Source of the DNA: DAOUAG01 sp034432935
Lineage (GTDB): Bacteria; Chloroflexota; Dehalococcoidia; SM23-28-2; RBG-16-64-32
DNA: 64,000 bases
Direction of reading: 5' to 3'
NCBI GenBank assembly: GCA_034432935.1
Contig: DAOUBD010000077.1
Span: 1 to 64,000 of the forward strand
Part shown: positions 1-8,629 of the stretch, piece after piece
Layout: every line of letters begins with the position of its first letter
How positions within the stretch are numbered: the stretch's first letter is position 1
Notes under the pieces: model-generated
What the model was told of the DNA's origin: nothing
Databases searched by the model: none
Seen by the model: the letters and a program-made list of their open reading frames with translations, nothing else
Position numbers and translations under genes: made by a program

Positions 1-3
1 CCC

Positions 4-867
4 CTAGTCAAACACCACCGTCTTGTTGCCGTAGACGATGACGCGGTTGCGCAGGTGTAGGTCCACCGCCCGCGCCAGCACCACCTTCTCCAGGTCCCGC
101 CCCTTGCGGATCAGGTCCGCTACGGAGTCCCGGTGGCTCACCCGCACCACGTCCTGCTCGATGATGGGGCCCTGGTCCAGCTCGGGCGTCACGTAGTGGG
201 CCGTGGCCCCGATCACCTTCACCCCACGCTCGTGGGCCTGATGGTAGGGCCGGGCCCCCGCGAAGGCAGGCAAGAACGAATGGTGGATGTTGATGATGCG
301 GTCGCGGTAGCGCCTTACGAACTCTGGCCCCAGGATCTGCATGTAGCGGGCCAGCACCACCAGGTCGACCCTCTCTTCTTCTAAAAGCGCCAGGATCCGC
401 TCCTCTTGCGCCGCCTTCGATTCCGCCGTCACCGGGAAGTGACGGTAGGGTATGCCGAACCCCTCCGCCACCGTCCGTAAGTCCGGGTGATTGGCAACGA
501 TCAACGGAATCTCCGCCCGCAGCTCCCCCATCCGCCAGCGGGCCAACAGGTCATACATGCAGTGGGCCAAGCGGGAGACGAAGATGGCCATCCGGGGCAC
601 GTAGTCCGAGAAGCGCAGGCTCCAGGTCATCCCGAAGCGCTCGGCGATGGGGCGGAAGGCATCGGCTATGCCCTCCCGTGGGATGGCAAACTCAGCCAGC
701 TCCCATTCGACGCGCTGCAAGAAGACGCCCTCTTCCTGGTCGGTGTGCTGATCGGCGTGGATGATGTTGCCGTTGTTCCGGTAAAGAAAATCGGAGACGG
801 CCGCCACCAGCCCCTTCTGGTCGCGGCAGGAGAGAAGAAGGACAGCGGTAACAGGTTCCTTAGTCAT
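4..867 (-). CDS. purU: Formyltetrahydrofolate deformylase
   Basis: Hydrolyses 10-formyl-THF to formate and THF, balancing the one-carbon pool and feeding formate to purine synthesis. The 287-residue product has an N-terminal ACT domain (about residues 6-85) and a C-terminal formyltransferase domain. The catalytic triad of the family is visible: Asn193 and His195 in NIHHSFLPAF and Asp231 in LDQGPII. Length is as expected for PurU. The ATG at 867 is chosen because an upstream in-frame TTG at 894 overlaps a minus-strand TATAAT (899-894) and would not be transcribed. That -10 box gives a leader of about 20 nt without a clear Shine-Dalgarno. The gene is divergent from cimA, with a shared intergenic region of about 120 bp. 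Confidence 0.95.
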   Translation of the reverse strand: MTKEPVTAVLLLSCRDQKGLVAAVSDFLYRNNGNIIHADQHTDQEEGVFLQRVEWELAEFAIPREGIADAFRPIAERFGMTWSLRFSDYVPRMAIFVSRLAHCMYDLLARWRMGELRAEIPLIVANHPDLRTVAEGFGIPYRHFPVTAESKAAQEERILALLEEERVDLVVLARYMQILGPEFVRRYRDRIINIHHSFLPAFAGARPYHQAHERGVKVIGATAHYVTPELDQGPIIEQDVVRVSHRDSVADLIRKGRDLEKVVLARAVDLHLRNRVIVYGNKTVVFD

Positions 868-973
868 GCGCCGTACATGTGCGGGGTGAGGCAATTATAG
901 CCCCTAGCGGCATCTGCCGCAGGCGCCCGGCCCGAGCGTCCCCAGCCTCCTACTCCCTACCACTGGTTTCCGT

Positions 974-979
974 TACACT
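974..979 (+). promoter_or_regulatory. Putative -10 box of cimA, start-proximal
   Basis: TACACT ends 9 nt before the cimA ATG, so transcription would begin 1-3 nt before the start codon. No convincing -35 box is visible at 16-18 nt, so this is a candidate only. It fits a pattern of start-proximal -10 boxes seen elsewhere in the window. Confidence 0.4.
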
Positions 980-988
980 GGATTCGCT

Positions 989-2584
989 ATGGCCCCACGT
1001 GTCGAGCTATATGACACCACCCTCCGGGACGGCACCCAGATGGAGGGCATCTCCCTCTCCGTCGAGGACAAGCTCAAGATCGCCCGCAAGCTAGATGAGC
1101 TCGGCGTGCACTACATCGAGGGCGGCTGGCCAGGGTCTAATCCCAAAGATGCCCAGTTCTTCAAGCGGGCCTCCAGCCTCTCCCTGCGCAACGCCCGGCT
1201 CGCGGCCTTCGGCTCCACCCGGCGCGCAGGCTCCAGCGCCGACTCCGACCCCAACCTCAAGGCGCTGGTGAACGCTAAGACCCCCGTAGTCACCATCGTT
1301 GGCAAGGCCCACGACCGGCACGTCACCCGCATCCTGGAGACGACCCTCGAGGAGAACCTGGCCATGATCGCCGATTCCGTCCGCTACCTCAAGGGCAAGG
1401 GGCTCACCGTCTTTCTGGACGCCGAACACTTCTTCGACGGGTTCGCCTCCGACCCAGCCTACGCCCTCCAGTGCCTCAAGACCGCCGCCGGGGCAGGGGC
1501 CGACTGCGTCGTCCTGTGCGACACCAACGGCGGCACCATCACCTCCCGCGTTGCCGAGGTGGTCCGGCGGGTGGTCAGCGAGGTGCCCTGTCCGGTGGGC
1601 ATCCACGCCCACAACGGCGCCGACGTAGCGGTGGCCAACAGTCTGGCCGCGGTGGAAGCCGGCGCCACCCATGTGCAGGGCGCCGCCAACGGCTATGGCG
1701 ACATGTGCGGCAACGCCAACATCTTCAGCATCATCGCCAACCTGAAGCTCAAGATGGGCATCGACGTCATCAGTAGCGAGCAGCTCGCCCGGCTGAGCGA
1801 GGTCGCTCACTACGTCAGCGAGGTGGCCAACCTGCCCCCCAACCCCCGCCAGCCCTACGTCGGCTCCGCGGCCTTCACCCACAAGGCCGGCTTGCACGTC
1901 GCCGCCGTCGTCAAGGAAGGCTGGTCGTACCAGCACATCGACCCCGCCCTGGTCGGCAACGACACCCGCATCTTGGTCTCTGAACTCGCCGGCCGCCGCA
2001 ACATCATCGCCAAGATGAAGGAGCAAGGCATGGACCTGGACCTGAGCCAGGACGAAGTGCGTCAGCTTCTGGAGCAGGTCAAGCTCATGGAGAGCCGCGG
2101 CTACCAGTACGAGGGCGCCGAGGCCTCCTTCGAGGTGTTGGTCCGCCGCAGCCGGCCAGACTACAAGCCCCCCTTCGAGCTGGTGGACTTCATGGTGGTG
2201 GAACGCCGCCATCACACCCCCGGCGAGCTAGGCCGGGAGATGATGTCCGAGGCCGTGGTGAAGGTGCGCGTTGGAGACCAGGTGTATCACACCGCTGCCG
2301 AAGGCAACGGCCCCGTCAACGCCCTGGACGACGCCGTACGCAAGGCCCTCGAACAGTCCTATCCGGCCATCCGCCGCGTCAAGCTCGTCGACTACAAGGT
2401 CCGAATCATCGACTCTGCTGCTGGCACCGCTGCCTCCGTCCGTGTCCTCATCGAGTCCATGGACGGAGAGGACACCTGGACTACCGTCGGCGCCTCCACG
2501 GACATCATCGAGGCCTCGTGGTTGGCCCTGGCGGACAGCCTGGAGTACTGGCTCTTGCGCCGGGGCATCGCTGCCACCGCCTAG
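989..2584 (+). CDS. cimA: (R)-citramalate synthase
   Basis: Condenses pyruvate and acetyl-CoA to citramalate, the entry to threonine-independent isoleucine synthesis. The 531-residue protein begins with the HMGL-like signature LYDTTLRDGTQMEG (residues 7-20), which supplies catalytic Arg and metal-binding Asp. It has the GIHAHNGADVAVANS metal-ligand segment near residue 210 and a C-terminal LeuA-type dimerisation/regulatory domain from about residue 400. CimA rather than 2-isopropylmalate synthase is favoured by the TQMEG variant of the first motif and the roughly 530-residue length. The ATG lies 9 nt after a TACACT box with no Shine-Dalgarno, so the mRNA may be leaderless. The C-terminal domain suggests feedback control by isoleucine, by family analogy. 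Confidence 0.92.
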   Translation: MAPRVELYDTTLRDGTQMEGISLSVEDKLKIARKLDELGVHYIEGGWPGSNPKDAQFFKRASSLSLRNARLAAFGSTRRAGSSADSDPNLKALVNAKTPVVTIVGKAHDRHVTRILETTLEENLAMIADSVRYLKGKGLTVFLDAEHFFDGFASDPAYALQCLKTAAGAGADCVVLCDTNGGTITSRVAEVVRRVVSEVPCPVGIHAHNGADVAVANSLAAVEAGATHVQGAANGYGDMCGNANIFSIIANLKLKMGIDVISSEQLARLSEVAHYVSEVANLPPNPRQPYVGSAAFTHKAGLHVAAVVKEGWSYQHIDPALVGNDTRILVSELAGRRNIIAKMKEQGMDLDLSQDEVRQLLEQVKLMESRGYQYEGAEASFEVLVRRSRPDYKPPFELVDFMVVERRHHTPGELGREMMSEAVVKVRVGDQVYHTAAEGNGPVNALDDAVRKALEQSYPAIRRVKLVDYKVRIIDSAAGTAASVRVLIESMDGEDTWTTVGASTDIIEASWLALADSLEYWLLRRGIAATA

Positions 2585-2654
2585 ACCTGCCTGCGCCGGC
2601 TCCCCCTACGAATCGGCGAGCCCGCCGGGCCCATTCCTCATCCCCCATGACCTG

Positions 2655-2663
2655 TGCTACACT
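2655..2663 (+). promoter_or_regulatory. Extended -10 promoter of the DAO gene
   Basis: TGCTACACT is an extended -10 element 46 nt upstream of the oxidoreductase ATG. The leader contains a strong Shine-Dalgarno (AGGAGGGAGG) just before the start codon. No strong -35 is visible, as is common with extended -10 promoters. Confidence 0.5.
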
Positions 2664-2709
2664 GCGCCCGTCAAGCTGGCCAGCGGCCAACTCAGGAGGG
2701 AGGTCCCCC

Positions 2710-4056
2710 ATGCCCAAAGACTACGAAACCAAGTCCTTTTGGCTCGCTACCGCGGGTCCCTACCAGGAAGAACCGCCCCTGGACGAAGACACCGACGTAG
2801 ACGTCGCCATCGTCGGCGGCGGCTTCTGCGGCCTCTCCACAGCCTACTACCTCAAGCGAGCCAACCCATCGCTCAACGTCGCCGTCCTCGAAGACCGCGT
2901 GGTGGGCTACGGCGCCAGCGGGCGCAACGCGGGCTTCGCCATGACGCTGATGGGCCTGACCCTGGAGGTGACCGCCCTGCGCTTCGGCAAGGAAAAGGCC
3001 AAGCAGGCGTATCAGTTTGGCCGCCGCGCAGTTGACCACATCGGCCAGCTTGTGGACGCCCATGGGATCGACTGCGACTACGAGCGGCCGGGGATCCTCA
3101 CAGTCGCCACCAACGCCGGCCAGGCCAAGCGCCTCCAGAAGGAGATCCGCCTGGCTGAGGAGCTGGGGATCGAGGGGCTCGACTGGTTTGGGCCGGAAAA
3201 GACCCGTTCCCTGGTCGACTCCCCCACCTACGCCGGCGCCCGCTGGGAGGAGCACTGTGCCCTGATCAACCCCGCCAAGTTTGTCCGCGGCATGAAGCGG
3301 GTGGCCATGTCCGCTGGCGCCCAGGTGTATGAGCGGACGCCGGTCCTGGAGTTCCGCAAGGGCAAGCGCTCCCTACGGCTACAGACCCCTAGAGGGCTCG
3401 TCCGGGCCGGGAAGGTTGTCTTCGCCACCAACGCCTTCTCCGCCCGCTTTCCCCAGTTGGAGAACAAGCAGTTCCCGGTGTTTACCTACATCATCCTCAC
3501 CGAACCGCTCCGTCCGGAAGTGTTGTCCAAGATCGGCTGGAGCGGGCGCCAGGGGATCGAGGATGCCCGGAACCTCATCCACTACTACCGCCTTACGGCG
3601 GATAACCGCCTCCTCTTTGGGGGCAGGGACGCCCTTTATTACTTCGGCGGCCCGCTGGACCGTGACCGCAACGCAGCCATCTTCCGTGGCCTGGAGCGGG
3701 ACATGCTGCGCACCTTCCCCCAGCTCCAAGGCGTGCGCATCGAGTACCGCTGGGGCGGACCGGTGTCGGTACCCATGGACTTCTTCCCAGCCATGGGCTA
3801 CCTGGGCGACGACCGGCGGGTGGCCTACTCCCTGGGCTGCGTGGGACACGGCGTGGCCATGATGAACCTGGCGGGGCAGATCATGCGCGATCTCGTCCTG
3901 GAGCAGGAGACGGAGCTGACAGACCTCTTCTTTGTCAACCGCCGCGTCATACCGCTTCCGCCAGAGCCCCTGCGCTTCGCCATGGGCGAGGCCCTCCGCG
4001 CCGGGCTCAAGGCCGCCGACGCCTGGGACGCCCGCTCCGGCTCCCCCGCCGCCTGA
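2710..4056 (+). CDS. FAD-dependent amine/amino-acid oxidoreductase (DAO family)
   Basis: A 448-residue flavoprotein of the D-amino-acid oxidase (DAO) superfamily, which oxidises C-N bonds of amines or amino acids. The dinucleotide-binding GGGFCG (residues 36-41) follows the first beta strand. GYGASGRNAGF (67-76) is typical of the PuuB/DadA/glycine-oxidase branch. The C-terminal stretch around WGGPVSVPMDFFPAMG fits the FAD-contact region of that group. The substrate cannot be read from sequence; gamma-glutamylputrescine oxidase-like enzymes are the closest remembered type. The start at 2710 is set by the strong AGGAGGGAGG immediately upstream. An in-frame extension to 2518 would run into cimA and is rejected. 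Confidence 0.85.
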   Translation: MPKDYETKSFWLATAGPYQEEPPLDEDTDVDVAIVGGGFCGLSTAYYLKRANPSLNVAVLEDRVVGYGASGRNAGFAMTLMGLTLEVTALRFGKEKAKQAYQFGRRAVDHIGQLVDAHGIDCDYERPGILTVATNAGQAKRLQKEIRLAEELGIEGLDWFGPEKTRSLVDSPTYAGARWEEHCALINPAKFVRGMKRVAMSAGAQVYERTPVLEFRKGKRSLRLQTPRGLVRAGKVVFATNAFSARFPQLENKQFPVFTYIILTEPLRPEVLSKIGWSGRQGIEDARNLIHYYRLTADNRLLFGGRDALYYFGGPLDRDRNAAIFRGLERDMLRTFPQLQGVRIEYRWGGPVSVPMDFFPAMGYLGDDRRVAYSLGCVGHGVAMMNLAGQIMRDLVLEQETELTDLFFVNRRVIPLPPEPLRFAMGEALRAGLKAADAWDARSGSPAA

Positions 4057-4097
4057 CAGCGACGCCGGCCGAAGGGGTTCTGGGGAACCTAGCTGGC

Positions 4098-4126
4098 TTG
4101 TCGTCCGTACGCAAGACTGCTATACT
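4098..4126 (+). promoter_or_regulatory. Sigma-70 type promoter of the zinc-ribbon gene
   Basis: TTGTCG, 17-nt spacer, then TGC-TATACT (extended -10 at 4118-4126). Predicted start of transcription is near 4133, leaving about 25 nt of leader that carries a GGGGGAGGG ribosome binding site. Confidence 0.65.
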
Positions 4127-4157
4127 GCCCCAAAGACTGCAAAGGGGGAGGGATACC

Positions 4158-4376
4158 GTGGTGATGGTGACGAGTTTCCCGAAGTGCCAGAAGTGCGACC
4201 TGGGGGACCTGGTACCGCTGTCCGATTTCGGGAGCCAAGGCGCAGCGATCTACTTCAAGGCCTGGGCTTGCACAAACCCTTCCTGCGGGTTCAACATCAA
4301 GATCCGCAACGGCGACTTATACATCGATGAACCCATCACCAACGGGGCCATGCACACCCCGCGGGTGCGGGCCTAG
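4158..4376 (+). CDS. Small zinc-ribbon protein
   Basis: A 72-residue protein with a CQKC pair near residue 9-12 and a CTNPSCGF knuckle about 30 residues later, the arrangement of a small zinc ribbon. No other domain is present, so its partner (nucleic acid or protein) is unknown. The gene has its own good promoter at 4098-4126. GTG 4158 sits 5 nt after GGGGAGGG; GTG 4161 and ATG 4164 are in-frame alternatives. It stands alone between the DAO gene and the secreted repeat protein. Strongly hydrophilic, probably cytoplasmic. Confidence 0.7.
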   Translation: MVMVTSFPKCQKCDLGDLVPLSDFGSQGAAIYFKAWACTNPSCGFNIKIRNGDLYIDEPITNGAMHTPRVRA

Positions 4377-4526
4377 AGCCATAAACCCCAGGCCGCCCTT
4401 AGCTCCAGGGAAGGCCACCCTCATCAGGACCATAGCGCCGGCAAGGAAGCGGGCTGCTGTTACAAACAGCCGCCGGTATGCGTCTGTAATTATCGAGGAC
4501 TCATTCCAAGCGTTATAAGTATCGTG

Positions 4527-6875
4527 ATGGTCATGTGGCGGTGGTCCTGGGCACAGGCGCCAGCGCGGCCCGCTGTGGCCCTAGTTGCCGTCCTATTGGC
4601 TGTAGCGACCTTGGGCCCGGCCAGTAAAACCGAAGCCACCCACTCTTGCGCCGCCACCGGCAGCCCCTCCGGGCCCTTCTCTTTCCTGGCCTACGAGGCC
4701 GCCGACTACCGCAAGACCTACTCCCAAGCGCTGGAGTTGGCCGCCTATAACGCCCTCTTCCCGGACCTGCCAGCCTTCGCCCTGCCCCCCTTGGAGACCG
4801 GCCCGCGCGAAGCCGGGTCCGGCCAGACCTCGGCGCCCTACATACCCCCAGTCCTCCTCAAGGCCATCGCCTGGATCGAGAGCGCCTGGGCTCAGGCTGA
4901 CGTCAACACCCCCTACGGTCAGATCGGGCCAACCCTCGTCTCTCACGACTGCGGCTACGGCATCATGCAGATAACCTCTGGCATGCAGAACATCACCGGC
5001 ATCCCCAACCTGGAGCAGGCCATGATCGGGGGCCACTATGCTTTCAACATAGCCCGTGGCGCCAAGATCCTGGCCGACAAGTGGAACCTAGCCCCGGAGT
5101 TCCGCCCCATCGCCGGGGACCGCAACCCCTTGCGACCCGAAAACTGGTACTTCGCCCTCTGGGGCTACAACGGCTTCGCCTTCAGAAACCACCCCCTTAA
5201 CCCGGATTATCCGCCGGACCGGCCGCCTTTCTCCTGCGGCCCCTTGAACGATGGCCTGGGGCACGACCGCAGCCTTTACCCCTATCAGGAGCTCATCATC
5301 GGCTGTGCCGCGCACCCCCCGGTGCAGGCCGGGACGCCCCTTTGGGAGCCCGAACAGATCCCCCTGCCAGACCTCTCCAACCCGGCCTACGCCGAGCCAT
5401 TGAAGCTGGAGAACTGGAACGCCTGCTCCTACCAGGCCCAATGCGCCCCCATGGACATACCACAGCCGGGCCTGGTACCTTCGCCCTCGCCCAGCGACGG
5501 GCCACCGTCGCCCTCGCCGTCCGGCGCCAGCCCATCCCCCAGCGATAGCCCAGCCAGCGTCCCAGCCGCGGTGAGCCGCGGGGAAGTCATCGGCCTCCCC
5601 TACCTGAACGTCTCCCAGACCTACGTTTCGCTGGTGGCCATTCCTCCTGCGCTAAACGAATCGAGGGAGGTGGTCATATCCAACGGCGGCACGGGCGTCC
5701 TGGCCTGGAGGGCGCTGGCCTCCCAACCCTGGATCAGGCTCTCGCGCTACCAAGGGGTGGCCCTCGGCGGCGACCTCAACGCCATCTCGTCGAGCCTTAC
5801 GATCAGCACTGACACATCGGGGCTTCCGCCAGGCACCTACAGCGGCGCCGTCACCATCGAATCGTTGTATGCGGACGGGGCGCCCCAGACGATACAGGTG
5901 ACCGTGACCAACTACCCTGAAGGCACCCTCCTGCGCGGTTCTGGGCCGGAGGTCTACCGCCTCACCGGGGGCGTGCGCCGTCACATCCCCAACGTGGCGA
6001 CCTTCGAGGCCCTGGGGCTCGACTGGGGCAGCGTTCTGGAGATACCGGAGGCTGGCCTGGCTGCCATCCCTGCTGGCAACCCTCTGCCTGACGTGTTGGC
6101 CACGGGCAGGCTGGTCAGGGGCGCTGGTCCGGAGGTCTACGTCATGGATTCCGGCCTCCGGCGTCACGTTGCCGACCCAGAGGCCCTTTTCGCCTGCGGC
6201 TACGGTTGGGAAGGCATCGCCGCCCTCTCTGACGGCACGCTGGCCTCCCTTCCTGAGGGCGAGCCCGTGGCTGGGCCTCCTTGCCCCCGTTTCGCTCCCC
6301 CAGAGGGCAGCCTCCTGCGGGGAGCCGGGGCTCCTGTATTCGTAATAATGGGCGGCATCCGGCGCCACATCCCCAACGTCCCCACCTTCGAGGCGCTGTC
6401 CTTCCGGTGGGGTAGCGTGGACGCCGTGCCCGACTGGATGTTGACCCAGGTGCCGGAGGGCCAGCCCCTCCTGGACGTCACAGCTACCGGCAACCTGCTT
6501 CGAGGCGCCGGCCCCGAAGTGTACGTCATGCAAGACGGCCAGCGGCGGCACGTCCAGTCGCCGGAAGTGATGTCGCAGTGCGGGTACGGGTGGGACGCCG
6601 TCTACGCCATCAGCCCAGGCACGCTGGCGTCGATCCCCCTCGGCCCCACCCTCACTGCGCCGCCATGCCCATCCCTTTCTCTCGCCTCCGGAACCCTGGT
6701 CCGAGGCTCCGGCCCGGAGGTCTACGCGGTCGATGGCCCCAGCCGGCGCCACGTCGTCTCGCCCGACGTGTTTCTTGCCTGCGGCTACCTTTGGGGGGAC
6801 GTCGACCCCTTGCCGGAGAGCGTCATCGCCGCGTTGCTCCCTGGCCCGCCGGTGGAGGCCCCTCCCTGCCCTTAG
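4527..6875 (+). CDS. Secreted protein: lytic-transglycosylase-like domain, Pro/Ser linker and five C-terminal RGxGPEVY repeats
   Basis: A signal peptide (hydrophobic core about residues 17-31) precedes a lysozyme/SLT-like domain (about 103-190) with Glu119 in AIAWIES, the position of the catalytic acid in this fold, and GYGIMQITSGM further on. A PSPS-rich linker (about 315-350) leads to a BACON/Ig-like beta domain (355-462). Five tandem repeats of 55-68 residues follow (about 466-783), each with G.L.RG.GPEVYV...G.RRHV and a conserved F/W-G segment. The repeats probably bind wall or surface polymer; this is inferred from layout. Start choice is uncertain: a TATAAG box (4514-4519) lies 7 nt before ATG 4527; GTG 4524 and ATG 4533 are also in frame. 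Adjacent to the polysaccharide locus. Confidence 0.75.
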   Translation: MVMWRWSWAQAPARPAVALVAVLLAVATLGPASKTEATHSCAATGSPSGPFSFLAYEAADYRKTYSQALELAAYNALFPDLPAFALPPLETGPREAGSGQTSAPYIPPVLLKAIAWIESAWAQADVNTPYGQIGPTLVSHDCGYGIMQITSGMQNITGIPNLEQAMIGGHYAFNIARGAKILADKWNLAPEFRPIAGDRNPLRPENWYFALWGYNGFAFRNHPLNPDYPPDRPPFSCGPLNDGLGHDRSLYPYQELIIGCAAHPPVQAGTPLWEPEQIPLPDLSNPAYAEPLKLENWNACSYQAQCAPMDIPQPGLVPSPSPSDGPPSPSPSGASPSPSDSPASVPAAVSRGEVIGLPYLNVSQTYVSLVAIPPALNESREVVISNGGTGVLAWRALASQPWIRLSRYQGVALGGDLNAISSSLTISTDTSGLPPGTYSGAVTIESLYADGAPQTIQVTVTNYPEGTLLRGSGPEVYRLTGGVRRHIPNVATFEALGLDWGSVLEIPEAGLAAIPAGNPLPDVLATGRLVRGAGPEVYVMDSGLRRHVADPEALFACGYGWEGIAALSDGTLASLPEGEPVAGPPCPRFAPPEGSLLRGAGAPVFVIMGGIRRHIPNVPTFEALSFRWGSVDAVPDWMLTQVPEGQPLLDVTATGNLLRGAGPEVYVMQDGQRRHVQSPEVMSQCGYGWDAVYAISPGTLASIPLGPTLTAPPCPSLSLASGTLVRGSGPEVYAVDGPSRRHVVSPDVFLACGYLWGDVDPLPESVIAALLPGPPVEAPPCP

Positions 6876-7038
6876 GCGCAGCTTGCCGCCTCGATTATGC
6901 CAGGGGCAGGAAGTGCGGCGCCCCCGCCCACGGCGGAACCGCGAGCCCCTTGCGCACGTTATACCTAGCGGCTAACATCTTGTTCGAACAGCGGCGCATG
7001 CTGCCGCCACAAGCTGCCGACGGCCTGACTCTCCGCTT

Positions 7039-7881
7039 ATGACTCACACCCACATCGCAAAACCGCACCCGTTGCGCTACACGGTTGGGGTGTTCGACCT
7101 TGCCTCCTACCTCGTGGGCTTTTGGAGGCGGCGAGACCTCCTGTGGCACATGACGGTCCGGCACCTGCGGGGGCAGTACAAACAGTCCGTCTTGGGCTAC
7201 GCCTGGGCCTTCGTCAACCCCTTGAGCCAGATGGTGATCCTCACCTTCGTCTTCTCCACCATCCTGCGAGGCGGCAGCGAGGGGGTCCCCTTCCCCATCT
7301 TTCTCTTCGTGGGCCTTCTGCCCTGGATGTTCTTCTCGGCCGCCATAGCCTCTGCCACCGATAGCGTGGTCGGAGCCGCTAGCCTGGTGACCAAGGTCTA
7401 CTTCCCGCGAGAGGTGCTGCCCACTGCCGCCGTGTTCACCAAGCTCGTCGATCTGGCCATCGGCCTCCTCATACTGGCAGGACTGATGGTCTTCTACGGG
7501 GAGACGCCCGCTTGGACGTCCGTTTGGGTGCCGGCCCTTTTCCTCGTCCACCTCATCTTCACCTTGGGCCTGTCCTATCCCCTGGCGGCCCTCAACCTCT
7601 TCTTCCACGACGTCCGGTTCCTCGTAGGCGTCGCCCTCACCCTGTGGTTCTACCTGACGCCCATCCTCTATCCCGTCGACATGGTGCCGTCAAAGTATCG
7701 CTTTCTATACGACCTCAACCCCAACTCGCTCTTCGTCAACGCCTACCGGCGCGTCATCCTCCACGGCCAGAGCCCTGGCATGGAGAAGCTGCTCTTGGGC
7801 CTAGGCATCTCCCTCGCCACCTTCCTCATCGGTTACTATCTCTTCAAGAAGATGGAGCCGGCCTTTGCAGACAGCATCTAG
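7039..7881 (+). CDS. Polysaccharide ABC exporter, permease (Wzm/TagG type)
   Basis: A 280-residue ABC-2 permease with six predicted membrane helices, of the family that exports O-antigen, teichoic acid or capsule (Wzm, TagG, KpsM). The N-terminal cytoplasmic stretch LLWHMTVRHLRGQYKQSVLGYAW is typical: a re-entrant amphipathic helix followed by the first membrane span. The C-terminal LNPNSLFVNAYRRVILHG is another family hallmark. The ATPase gene starts 17 nt before this gene ends, so the two are translationally linked. This is the first gene of the polysaccharide locus; the 163-bp region upstream has only a weak TATACC-type -10. Confidence 0.9.
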   Translation: MTHTHIAKPHPLRYTVGVFDLASYLVGFWRRRDLLWHMTVRHLRGQYKQSVLGYAWAFVNPLSQMVILTFVFSTILRGGSEGVPFPIFLFVGLLPWMFFSAAIASATDSVVGAASLVTKVYFPREVLPTAAVFTKLVDLAIGLLILAGLMVFYGETPAWTSVWVPALFLVHLIFTLGLSYPLAALNLFFHDVRFLVGVALTLWFYLTPILYPVDMVPSKYRFLYDLNPNSLFVNAYRRVILHGQSPGMEKLLLGLGISLATFLIGYYLFKKMEPAFADSI

Positions 7882-8629
7882 CCTCAACGAGATCGAGTTC
7901 TGGCACGTCAGCAAGCGCTTCCAGCTGGCGGAAGGCCGCTCGCTGCGGGAGTTCGTGCCCGCCCTCTTTCGTGGCAAGGCCTTCACCGAGCCCTTTTACG
8001 CCCTCCGGGACGTGACCTTCCAGATCTCCCGGGGCGAGACCGTGGGCATCATCGGACGCAACGGCAGCGGCAAGAGCACCGCCCTCAAGCTCATGGCCGG
8101 CGTCATGGCCCCTACCGCCGGCGAGGTGCGGGTGCGCGGCCGCGTCTCCCCTCTCATCGAGCTGGGGGCCGGCTTCCACCCGGACCTAACGGGCCGCGAG
8201 AACGTCCACCTCAACGGCTCCATCCTGGGCATGTCCAGCCGCGAGATCGACGAGCAGTTCGACAGCATCGTGGACTTCGCGGAGCTGAGGGAGTTCATCG
8301 ATACGCCGGTGAAACGCTACTCTTCCGGGATGTACGTGCGGCTCGGCTTCAGCGTGGCCGTGCACAGCAACCCGCAGATACTCTTGGTGGACGAGGTGCT
8401 TTCGGTCGGAGACGCCTTCTTTCAGGAGAAGTCCCTGGCCAAGATGCATGAGTTCAAGGCCAGGGGCGTAACCATCGTCGTTGTCTCCCACAGCGTGGAG
8501 CTGGTGACCCAGTTCTGCGATCGGGCCATCTGGCTCGATCACGGCCGCATCATGGCGGATGGGCCGGCGGCGGAGGTGGCCCAGCGCTACAAAGAGTCGG
8601 CCCATTACGTAGCCGGTGTCACTACCTGA
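7865..8629 (+). CDS. Polysaccharide ABC exporter, ATPase (Wzt/TagH type)
   Basis: Powers export through the preceding permease. The 254-residue protein shows Walker A GRNGSGKST (64-72), a YSSGM signature (152-156) and Walker B ILLVDE (172-177) followed by VLSVGD, the extended motif of the Wzt/TagH/KpsT group. It ends soon after the nucleotide-binding domain and therefore lacks the C-terminal polymer-binding domain of O9a-type Wzt. The TTG start has GGAG 7 nt upstream and lies inside the permease gene. The substrate is presumably the polymer or a modified glycolipid made by this locus. Confidence 0.92.
   Translation: MQTASSLNEIEFWHVSKRFQLAEGRSLREFVPALFRGKAFTEPFYALRDVTFQISRGETVGIIGRNGSGKSTALKLMAGVMAPTAGEVRVRGRVSPLIELGAGFHPDLTGRENVHLNGSILGMSSREIDEQFDSIVDFAELREFIDTPVKRYSSGMYVRLGFSVAVHSNPQILLVDEVLSVGDAFFQEKSLAKMHEFKARGVTIVVVSHSVELVTQFCDRAIWLDHGRIMADGPAAEVAQRYKESAHYVAGVTT

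Noticed and set aside
1091..2215. Long minus-strand open frame opposite cimA
   Set aside because: Composition is Gly/Val/Asp-rich without domain features; cimA on the plus strand explains the region.
4440..4475. Small hairpin GCTGTT-ACA-AACAGC upstream of the secreted repeat protein
   Set aside because: A 6-bp stem without a T run or symmetric operator context; likely chance.
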